Part shown: piece after piece, positions 1 through 4,733 of the stretch
How positions within the stretch are numbered: position 1 is the first letter of the stretch
How the letters are laid out: every line of letters starts with the position of its first letter
Origin: Desulfuromonadales bacterium
GTDB lineage: Bacteria > Desulfobacterota > Desulfuromonadia > Desulfuromonadales > UBA2294
Assembly (NCBI GenBank): GCA_030591795.1
Contig: JAUVAJ010000137.1
Coordinates: 1 to 5,543, forward strand
Direction: 5' to 3'
DNA length: 5,543 nt
Program-made: the position numbers and the translations under genes
The notes under the pieces: generated by a model
Seen by the model: the letters and a program-made list of their open reading frames with translations, nothing else
Database searches by the model: none
What the model was told of the DNA's origin: nothing

Positions 1-161
1 ATAATAACACCGCTGTTGGTGGTCTCGGGCTGGGGATGAATATTGTCCATCACAGTATCGAAAGCCACGGTGGTAATATCCAGGTGGCCAGCGAGCCGGG
101 CCGAGGAACTGTTGTGACGGTCGACTTGCCGTTCGGCACGCCGAAACAATTTATCCCGTAA
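1..161 (+). CDS. Sensor histidine kinase, C-terminal fragment (5' end outside window)
   Basis: The reading frame opens at base 3 and gives 52 residues before the TAA at 159-161. The fragment begins [20 protein letters not shown] and continues with GG-N-I-x-V-x-S-E-P-G-x-G-T-x-V-T-V-x-L-P. This is the G2 glycine-rich ATP-lid motif (GGLGLGM) and the last strands of a GHKL/HATPase_c domain, the catalytic ATP-binding domain of two-component sensor kinases. The H box, N box, G1 box and any sensor domain lie upstream of the window, so the signal sensed and the partner regulator cannot be named. No response regulator follows; the next gene is convergent. After the core fold there is only a short tail ([10 protein letters not shown]), so the protein ends in the kinase domain with no receiver domain. 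Another GHKL ATPase is possible but less likely, given the typical SEPGxGTxVTVxLP ending. Confidence 0.86.
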   Translation, partial: NNTAVGGLGLGMNIVHHSIESHGGNIQVASEPGRGTVVTVDLPFGTPKQFIP

Positions 162-277
162 ACGTAAAATTGTCAGGGATGGCAAGGAACAAAAGGTGTA
201 CTGAAACTACGTAATACGGCCGAGCATTAAATTCAGTGTTTATTTGTAATACTTTTCACTTCTGAAGTTCACGCCTC

Positions 278-886
278 TCATCCTCCAGCGACAATCTGTC
301 TGATCCCATCTGCAATAAACTGAATCGACAGCGCCGCCAGAATCACACCGAGCAGACGACGCAGGATGTCGTCACCGGTACGACCGATCACCTTTTTTAT
401 TCGGTTAGATGCGATCAGTGCCGCGTAGGTGCCAAGGAAAATGGCAGCTATCGCCGCAACAAGTGACATACGTCCGGCCATTGCCGATGGCTGGGAGAAG
501 AGCAGGATGGTTACAGTCAGACAACCCGGCCCGGCCAGCAGCGGGATCGACATCGGAAACACCGAGATGTCGACTTCCGGCCCACTGTTCCACTTACGAC
601 CGGTCTCGCCCTTGGTCACCATATTGAATGCAGTGATAAACAGCAGCAAACCACCTGAAACACGTAGCGCAGCGATGCTGATACCGAGCTTGGCCAACAG
701 CGCTTCACCAAAGAAGCCGAAGATTACTACAATCAGTCCGGAGATCAGGGTGGAGCGCAACGCCATGCGCCGGATGTAGCTTCGCTCGCAGCTATCGGTC
801 AGGCCATGGAAGATCAGTGCCGTCCCGATCGGATCGATAATGACGAAATAAGAAGTTAAAGCGTGTAGGAAAATATCGGTGGTCAT
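278..886 (-). CDS. MarC family integral membrane protein
   Basis: This 202-residue protein matches the length and layout of the MarC/UPF0056 family of inner-membrane proteins. About six hydrophobic helices are visible, at roughly residues 5-27, 45-63, 69-90, 108-131, 140-160 and 178-198. Family landmarks are the first-helix segment DPIGTALIF at 18-26, the RxxGG turn at 75-79 leading to AFNMV, and the strongly conserved PMSIPLLAGPG at 111-121. The two halves look like related three-helix units, as usual in this family. In the first motif I expect G-N-x-P from memory; here it reads G-T-A-L, so one asparagine and one proline differ. Biochemical function is not established for the family; the old link to multiple antibiotic resistance in E. 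coli was not upheld, and some homologues are discussed as transporters. The ATG at 886 has an AAGAGA purine stretch upstream as a moderate ribosome-binding site. The gene is transcribed divergently from the DUF898 gene and converges with the histidine kinase, so it is probably monocistronic here. Confidence 0.94.
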   Translation of the reverse strand: MTTDIFLHALTSYFVIIDPIGTALIFHGLTDSCERSYIRRMALRSTLISGLIVVIFGFFGEALLAKLGISIAALRVSGGLLLFITAFNMVTKGETGRKWNSGPEVDISVFPMSIPLLAGPGCLTVTILLFSQPSAMAGRMSLVAAIAAIFLGTYAALIASNRIKKVIGRTGDDILRRLLGVILAALSIQFIADGIRQIVAGG

Positions 887-948
887 GGCAGTCTCTTTTG
901 TAATAGTTTTTTACTCAGACAAGGATAACTCAATTGAAATATCCTGCG

Positions 949-968
949 GCATTATTTTTGCATTATTT
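949..968. repeat. 9-bp direct repeat with 11-bp period in divergent promoter region
   Basis: GCATTATTT occurs at 949-957 and again at 960-968, separated by two bases, so the copies are about one helical turn apart on the same DNA face. They sit in the 116-bp intergenic region between the divergent MarC and DUF898 genes, 35-54 bp before the DUF898 start. That position is suitable for a tandem operator, but the surrounding AT-rich DNA makes a chance repeat quite possible. A TTGAAA at 934-939 could be a -35 element for rightward transcription, but I see no convincing -10 at the proper spacing and do not call a promoter. Confidence 0.3.
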
Positions 969-1002
969 CAACAAACTTAAATTCTAATTTCATGGAGGGG
1001 TC

Positions 1003-2241
1003 ATGTCCCTAATCAGTATTTCTTGCCCACATTGTGGCTATAGCAAAGATGTCGACCGAGCCAAAATCCCGGCAAAGCTAAAAAGCATTAAATGTCCGGA
1101 GTGTGGAAAGTCTTTTAAGCTTGAAGATATGACAAAAATTGCCCCACCACCGCCGCAAACCGGCACTCCAACTCAGGCACCTCAACCAAAGCAAACTCTG
1201 CAAACAACACCGACTGGTCCACGTCGTTTAGCGTTTTCCTTTACCGGAAATGCTCGGGAATATTTTGGCATCTGGATCGTTAACACTCTGCTTAAGATTG
1301 TTACTGTCGGTATCTACTCCCCCTGGGCCAAGGTGCGTAAGCGCCAGTACTTTTATGGCAACACTATGCTTGACGATGCTAACTTCGATTATCTGGCCAA
1401 CCCGATCGCTTTGCTTAAAGGCTGGTTAATTGGTGCAGCACTTTTTATCGCCTACTCACTAGGCTCACAGTTCAGCCCGATACTCGGCATGGTCTTTGGT
1501 CTATTAATCTTCTTTTTGGTGCCGTGGGTGATCGTCCGATCGAGGCTGTTCAACAATCGCAATTCAGCCCATCGTAATATCCGCTTTAATTTCCGACCGG
1601 CTTATGCTGAGTCTTATAAGGTCTATGCCTGGCTGCCGGTTCTTTCAGTTCTCACTCTCGGGCTGTTAACCCCTTATGTGTTGTATCGGCAAAAACGCTT
1701 CGTGATGGAGAACAGCAGCTTCGGTCGATCGTACTTCAGTTTTGATGCCGGGCCAAAAGCTTTCTATATGGTCTCCTTGAAGACCGTTGGCTTCGCGATA
1801 CTGTTCTTCGGCGCGTTCTTTGGCCTTACGGCGTTACTCGGCACATCTATTCAACCAGGTGCCGAGTCTGCGATGCCGGTTGCTTTCGGCATTCTCGTGC
1901 CGTTCTTGATGGTGTCCGGATATTTCTTCCTGTTTGTTTATGGCTATGTCCGAGTTACCAACCTGACCTGGAATGGCACATTCCTCGGTAAAAACCGCTT
2001 TGTCAGCACTATGCGAGTTCGCGATATGAGCTGGATAATGTTTTCCAACATTCTCGCTTCTATTCTGTCGGTCGGACTGCTGGTTCCGTGGGCTTCGGTA
2101 CGCCTGGCCAGATACAGACTTGCTAATCTGGCCCTGAATACCTCAGGTGATCTTGATCATTATATTAACGGCAATATTGAGCATACCAGCGCTGCTGGCG
2201 AAGAGATTGGCGACATCTTTGGTGTCGATTTCGGTATCTGA
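1003..2241 (+). CDS. DUF898 (YjgN-like) membrane protein with N-terminal zinc ribbon
   Basis: The protein has 412 residues. Residues 6-42 form a zinc ribbon of the MJ0042 finger type, with Cys8-x2-Cys11 and Cys31-x2-Cys34. A Pro/Thr/Gln-rich linker follows at about 47-73. The rest is a polytopic DUF898 domain, starting with FSFTGNAREYFGIWIVNTLL. Hydrophobic segments lie near 88-106, 136-156, 160-180, 209-229, 257-281, 292-316 and 346-366. A motif recurs three times: TVGIYSPWAKVRKRQYFYGN at 101-120, TLGLLTPYVLYRQKRFVMEN at 218-237 and SVGLLVPWASVRLARYRLAN at 356-375. The cytoplasmic tail ends GEEIGDIFGVDFGI, which I recall as typical of DUF898 proteins. E. coli YjgN is a member; molecular function is unknown. 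GGAGG at 994-998, four bases before the ATG, supports the start, although that spacing is slightly short. The stop overlaps the M48 peptidase start by one base, which points to a shared task at the membrane, perhaps with DUF898 as partner or substrate (inference). Confidence 0.92.
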   Translation: MSLISISCPHCGYSKDVDRAKIPAKLKSIKCPECGKSFKLEDMTKIAPPPPQTGTPTQAPQPKQTLQTTPTGPRRLAFSFTGNAREYFGIWIVNTLLKIVTVGIYSPWAKVRKRQYFYGNTMLDDANFDYLANPIALLKGWLIGAALFIAYSLGSQFSPILGMVFGLLIFFLVPWVIVRSRLFNNRNSAHRNIRFNFRPAYAESYKVYAWLPVLSVLTLGLLTPYVLYRQKRFVMENSSFGRSYFSFDAGPKAFYMVSLKTVGFAILFFGAFFGLTALLGTSIQPGAESAMPVAFGILVPFLMVSGYFFLFVYGYVRVTNLTWNGTFLGKNRFVSTMRVRDMSWIMFSNILASILSVGLLVPWASVRLARYRLANLALNTSGDLDHYINGNIEHTSAAGEEIGDIFGVDFGI

Positions 2242-3281
2242 TGCAGACTAACGGTGACTATTACAACGGCAAGCGATCTGAACGGTACTCTGTCGACCTG
2301 AACATCAGCGGCGACCGACTTCTGCTCTCCGGTGACGGCATCGAACTGTCCTGGCCGTTGCGCGAGGTCAGAATTTCTACCCCGCTCGGCTCAATGAAAC
2401 GCTCCATTTATCTGCCGGATGGTGGAAAGTGTGATTTTGACGATAAAAACTTTGCACAACTGGCAGAGCGACGCCAGGGTAAAGGCCGTTTTTTTAATGG
2501 CGTACACCGCTGGGAGAACAGCCTGAAACTCGCCTTTGCCGCATTAATTGTAACGATTACACTGGTGCTCGGCTTCATCCAGTTCGGAATTCCGGTATTG
2601 GCTGAGCAAGCCGCCTATGCCATCCCACCATCTACAGAAATCACTCTTGGCCAGGAAACCTTGATGTTTCTCGACCGCGCGATGTTTAAGCCGACCGAAC
2701 TCGACGAAGATAGACAGGCAGAGATTGAAGCTTTATTCATGCAGGTGGTAGCAGCGCTCGATGCCACCGAACGGCCCTATAAACTTGAGTTACGCAGCTC
2801 ACCAAAAATTGGCGCCAATGCCTTTGCCTTGCCGGGTGGCGCAGTGATCATGACCGACGAATTGATTGCACTAGCTGAACACGATGAGGAGATCGCCGCC
2901 GTCCTGGCGCATGAGGTAGGTCATGTACGGCATCGTCACGCCATGCGTCAGGTGATTCAAGGTTCAGCGGTTGGACTGATAGTTGCTACTCTGACCGGCG
3001 ATGTGTTTTCAGCGACTTCTCTGGCGGCAACTTTACCAACGATGCTGGTCGATGCAAAGTTCTCACGCGACATGGAGCTTGAAGCCGATGATGTTGCGAT
3101 CGAGTATCTACTTAAGCAAGGGGATACGGTCGAGCATTTTGCAGCAATCCTGACTAGTATGGAACAGGCCTATGCCAAGAAACACGGCACTGCCGTTGGG
3201 GAGGGGAATTCGGCGAACTATTTCTCAACACATCCGGCCACAAGGGAACGAATCGAACGGCTGAATAATCGATTAAATTGA
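2241..3281 (+). CDS. Membrane-anchored M48 family zinc metallopeptidase
   Basis: This 346-residue protein is an M48 (HtpX/Ste24/BepA-type) endopeptidase. The active site HEVGH is at 224-228 (zinc ligands His224 and His228, catalytic Glu225). The third ligand is probably Glu279 in SRDMELEAD (275-283). The C-terminal FSTHPATRERIERL (328-341) is the usual M48 S-x-HP-x-x-x-x-R-I signature. ANAFALPGG at 192-200, just before the helix carrying HEVGH, is also typical. Residues 1-75 form a soluble, strand-rich domain (GDRLLLSGDGIELSWPL, then LPDGGKCDFDD) of a kind I recall in front of many proteobacterial M48 peptidases (DUF7092-like). One transmembrane helix follows at about 95-117, and a second hydrophobic stretch at 239-270 lies between the zinc ligands. 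There is no signal peptide, so the N-terminal domain is probably cytoplasmic; the side facing the catalytic domain is uncertain. No good Shine-Dalgarno precedes the ATG. Its start overlaps the DUF898 stop as TGATG, so translation probably depends on re-initiation. A role in envelope protein quality control is inferred from the family; substrates are unknown. Confidence 0.94.
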   Translation: MQTNGDYYNGKRSERYSVDLNISGDRLLLSGDGIELSWPLREVRISTPLGSMKRSIYLPDGGKCDFDDKNFAQLAERRQGKGRFFNGVHRWENSLKLAFAALIVTITLVLGFIQFGIPVLAEQAAYAIPPSTEITLGQETLMFLDRAMFKPTELDEDRQAEIEALFMQVVAALDATERPYKLELRSSPKIGANAFALPGGAVIMTDELIALAEHDEEIAAVLAHEVGHVRHRHAMRQVIQGSAVGLIVATLTGDVFSATSLAATLPTMLVDAKFSRDMELEADDVAIEYLLKQGDTVEHFAAILTSMEQAYAKKHGTAVGEGNSANYFSTHPATRERIERLNNRLN

Positions 3282-3371
3282 CACCCTGGATATCAACTAG
3301 ATGCTCAACACAGCGAAAATTTTTCATGTAATGCAACACCTGACAGTTTACACCACCGCTCTACACTGTCG

Positions 3372-3554
3372 TCAATCGAACGCCTCGCGCAAGTACATCA
3401 TCGCTAACCGACCGCGAGCGGCCAGACAGACGAGACAGACCTCGCCTTCATCGTCATACTGTTCGCGGGCGAGAACCAGCCCGACCTCCACGGCCGGATC
3501 CTGTGACGCCTCAGTCGGATCGAACGGCTTCTGACAGAGACAACACTCTTTCAT
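3372..3554 (-). CDS. Small Cys-rich (CxxC...CxxC) protein coupled to hemH
   Basis: I do not recognise a named family for this 60-residue protein. It has Cys4-x2-Cys7 near the N-terminus (with an extra Cys5) and Cys40-x2-Cys43, 32 residues apart. This is a plausible four-cysteine zinc-ribbon or rubredoxin-like metal site. The middle is acidic (EQYDDEGE at 31-38) and the C-terminus looks helical (AARGRLAMMYLREAF). There is no signal peptide or membrane segment, so it should be cytoplasmic. The start overlaps the hemH stop as ATGA, and a GGAG at 3563-3566 inside hemH sits 8 bases upstream; together these argue strongly for a real, translationally coupled gene rather than a chance frame. The overlapping opposite-strand frame has no such signals. 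Linkage to ferrochelatase suggests a role in iron or haem handling, but that is inference; a general zinc-binding protein is equally possible. It converges with the M48 gene across 90 bp. Confidence 0.77.
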   Translation of the reverse strand: MKECCLCQKPFDPTEASQDPAVEVGLVLAREQYDDEGEVCLVCLAARGRLAMMYLREAFD

Positions 3555-4525
3555 GCCACGCTCTCCATCCGGTCTTTGACCAGATCGGCCATCGCCTGCA
3601 GAAAATCATCACCTGCATTCAGTGACGGGGCACGAACATATTTAACGATGCCGTGTTCTTGCGCATGCTCACGATATTCGATGTCAATCTCATGCAAAGT
3701 CTCAATATGATCGGAGACAAATGAGACCGGTACGATCAACAGCGACGTTTTGCCGGCCACCGCCAACCGGTCCATCACGTCGGTCGTCTCCGGCTCCATC
3801 CACTGCACCGGCCCACTGCGGCTCTGAAAGCCGAGATGCCAGTCGACAGCGCCGACCCGTTGCATCACGCCTTGCACCGTCGCTTCGACCTGCTGCAGAT
3901 AGGGATCGCCACGATCGATAAACTTTTGCGGCAATGCATGGGCCGAGAAGACAATCTGCACCTCTGCGCGATCTGCAGCAGACAGATCATTGAGTGTAGA
4001 TTTGATACGAGTGGCCAGAGCATCAAGATAGCCTGGCCAGTCGTACCACTGTTCGATCAACTGATAGTTGAGACCTGGGCAGACCCGCGCCGCCGTCCGC
4101 TTGAAATCGTTAATACTGCTGCCGGTGGTCGCTCCGGTGTAGTGTGGGTACATGGAGAGAACGACCGCCTGCTCGATTCCGGCTTGCCTGATTTCGGCCA
4201 ACGCGTCCGCGGCAAACGGATGCCAGTAGCGCATAACAACGAACGGTTGCATATTTTCCAACCGCTGCGCGATACCGGCCGCCTGCTTCTGCGTCCACGC
4301 CAAAAGTGGTGATTTACCACCGATCATCCGGTAGTTTTCAACCACATGCTTGGCACGAAAATGCGAGATCAACTTGGCAAACGGCTTCTGCAACAACGCC
4401 CCGGCCGGCAGCTGAATCAGTTCCCGATCAGAGAACAGATTATAGAGAAACGGCTCGACCGCCTCGAGGGAATCAGGCCCGCCCATATTAAGCAGGATCA
4501 GTGCGGTCGGTTTGTTTTCAGGCAT
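3551..4525 (-). CDS. hemH: Ferrochelatase (protoporphyrin/coproporphyrin ferrochelatase)
   Basis: HemH inserts Fe2+ into protoporphyrin IX, the last step of protohaem synthesis. The 324-residue length is normal for a bacterial enzyme without extensions. The N-terminus ALILLNMGGPDSLEAVEPFL (8-27) and IGGKSPL (68-74) are family signatures, as are MRYWHPF (98-104) and YPHYTGATTGSS (126-137). The catalytic/metal-site His196 lies in FSAHALP (193-199). His273 and Glu275 in SDHIETLHEID (271-281) match His341 and Glu343 of the human enzyme. There is one cysteine (Cys149) and none near the C-terminus, so the [2Fe-2S] cluster of animal ferrochelatases is absent; the chain ends shortly after FLQAMADLV. 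An AGGA (4533-4536) seven bases upstream supports the ATG. hemE lies upstream on the same strand beyond a 208-bp structured spacer, so hemH may be partly or wholly separate in transcription. A Cys-rich gene overlaps its stop by four bases. Confidence 0.98.
   Translation of the reverse strand: MPENKPTALILLNMGGPDSLEAVEPFLYNLFSDRELIQLPAGALLQKPFAKLISHFRAKHVVENYRMIGGKSPLLAWTQKQAAGIAQRLENMQPFVVMRYWHPFAADALAEIRQAGIEQAVVLSMYPHYTGATTGSSINDFKRTAARVCPGLNYQLIEQWYDWPGYLDALATRIKSTLNDLSAADRAEVQIVFSAHALPQKFIDRGDPYLQQVEATVQGVMQRVGAVDWHLGFQSRSGPVQWMEPETTDVMDRLAVAGKTSLLIVPVSFVSDHIETLHEIDIEYREHAQEHGIVKYVRAPSLNAGDDFLQAMADLVKDRMESVA
3563..3566 (-). promoter_or_regulatory. Ribosome-binding site of the small Cys-rich gene
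   Basis: On the - strand GGAG lies 8 bases upstream of the ATG at 3554-3552, inside the final codons of hemH. This good spacing, combined with the ATGA overlap, fixes the start of the 60-residue gene and supports its translation by coupling to hemH. Confidence 0.6.
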
Positions 4526-4560
4526 GGATCAGTCCTAAGGAGCAGCGTTTAATGGACATT

Positions 4561-4592
4561 AAAAAAGGGGACAGAATATAAATTCTGCCCCC
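4561..4592 (-). terminator. Candidate intrinsic terminator / REP-like hairpin downstream of hemE
   Basis: On the - strand, bases 4592-4582 pair with 4577-4567 to give an 11-bp stem closed by a 4-base loop (4581-4578). The only non-Watson-Crick pair is G·U in the - strand RNA (4588 with 4571); the same position is an A-C mismatch on the + strand. The stem is followed directly by six T (4566-4561). Full pairing plus the U-run in the hemE sense is the classic intrinsic terminator layout. The + strand reading AAAAAAGGGGACAGAAT also resembles, from memory, dispersed GGGGACAGAAT-type REP palindromes linked to RAYT (Y1) transposases in many proteobacteria, so the element may be a repeat acting as a terminator. 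No transposase is in the window. Confidence 0.62.
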
Positions 4593-4623
4593 GGGCTTTT
4601 TAACAATGTATCAGGGCACAGTA

Positions 4624-4722
4624 AAAAGCTCTGTGGCAAGGCTTGCGCAGGCTTTGAAGTAAGGCGTAGCGGCAGCTACGTCGAGCGCCAAAGACTAAGC
4701 ATAACGCCGCCACAGGGCTTTT
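4624..4722. repeat. Nested imperfect palindrome, about 99 bp, after hemE
   Basis: An outer 14-bp stem pairs 4624-4637 (AAAAGCTCTGTGGC) with 4709-4722 (GCCACAGGGCTTTT), with a single T·G position. Inside it GGC 4640-4642 pairs with GCC 4706-4708, CTTTG 4652-4656 with CAAAG 4689-4693, and GGCGTAGC 4663-4670 with GCTACGTC 4675-4682 around a GGCA loop. The outer arms behave like terminal inverted repeats, as in a MITE or compound REP element. On the - strand the outer stem starts 11 bases after the hemE stop and ends in T5 (4627-4623), so it could also terminate or stabilise the hemE transcript. No target-site duplication was found. Family identity is unknown to me. Confidence 0.6.
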
Positions 4723-4733
4723 AGCGAAGCCCG

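Larger units (their letters stand above)
4526..4733. other. Structured hemE-hemH spacer
   Basis: This 208-bp intergenic stretch has no credible reading frame. It contains a nested palindrome (4624-4722), a short competing stem (4715-4720 with 4727-4732) and an 11-bp hairpin followed by T6 on the - strand (4561-4592). The remainder is the hemH leader, with AGGA at 4533-4536. If the hairpins terminate transcription, hemH needs its own promoter between about 4560 and 4526. I see no convincing -35/-10 pair there, so read-through from hemE is the simpler explanation unless tested. Confidence 0.7.

Noticed and set aside
200..237. Inverted repeat ACTGAA/TTCAGT (200-205 and 232-237) between the kinase and MarC genes
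   Set aside because: Only 6 bp with a 26-base loop and no T-run, so it is not a credible terminator for either convergent gene. The rest of 162-277 shows nothing further.
429..779. 116-residue + strand reading frame inside the MarC gene
   Set aside because: Antisense shadow of a well-supported six-helix membrane protein, with no independent start signals.
934..966. TTGAAA plus CATTAT as a sigma70 promoter for the DUF898 gene
   Set aside because: The possible -10 boxes lie 10 or 21 bases from the -35 candidate, outside the usual 16-18, so no promoter is called.
3342..3370. Inverted repeat GACAGT/ACTGTC in the convergent gap after the M48 gene
   Set aside because: A 6-bp stem around a 17-base loop with no T-run on either side; it could be a weak bidirectional terminator but cannot be told from chance.
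3301..3534. 77-residue + strand reading frame opposite the Cys-rich gene
   Set aside because: Low-complexity Arg/Ser/Thr-rich composition, no ribosome-binding site and no recognisable motif. The opposite strand has an ATGA overlap, GGAG and paired CxxC motifs, so this is a shadow frame.
3372..3554. Cys-rich gene as a frameshifted-off C-terminal [2Fe-2S] domain of HemH
   Set aside because: HemH ends at the normal length for cluster-free bacterial enzymes, and the small gene has its own start and ribosome site; its cysteine spacing does not match the animal C-terminal pattern.
3836..4312. 158-residue + strand reading frame inside hemH
   Set aside because: It lies wholly antisense to a clear ferrochelatase, resembles no family I know, and is explained by codon bias of the sense gene.
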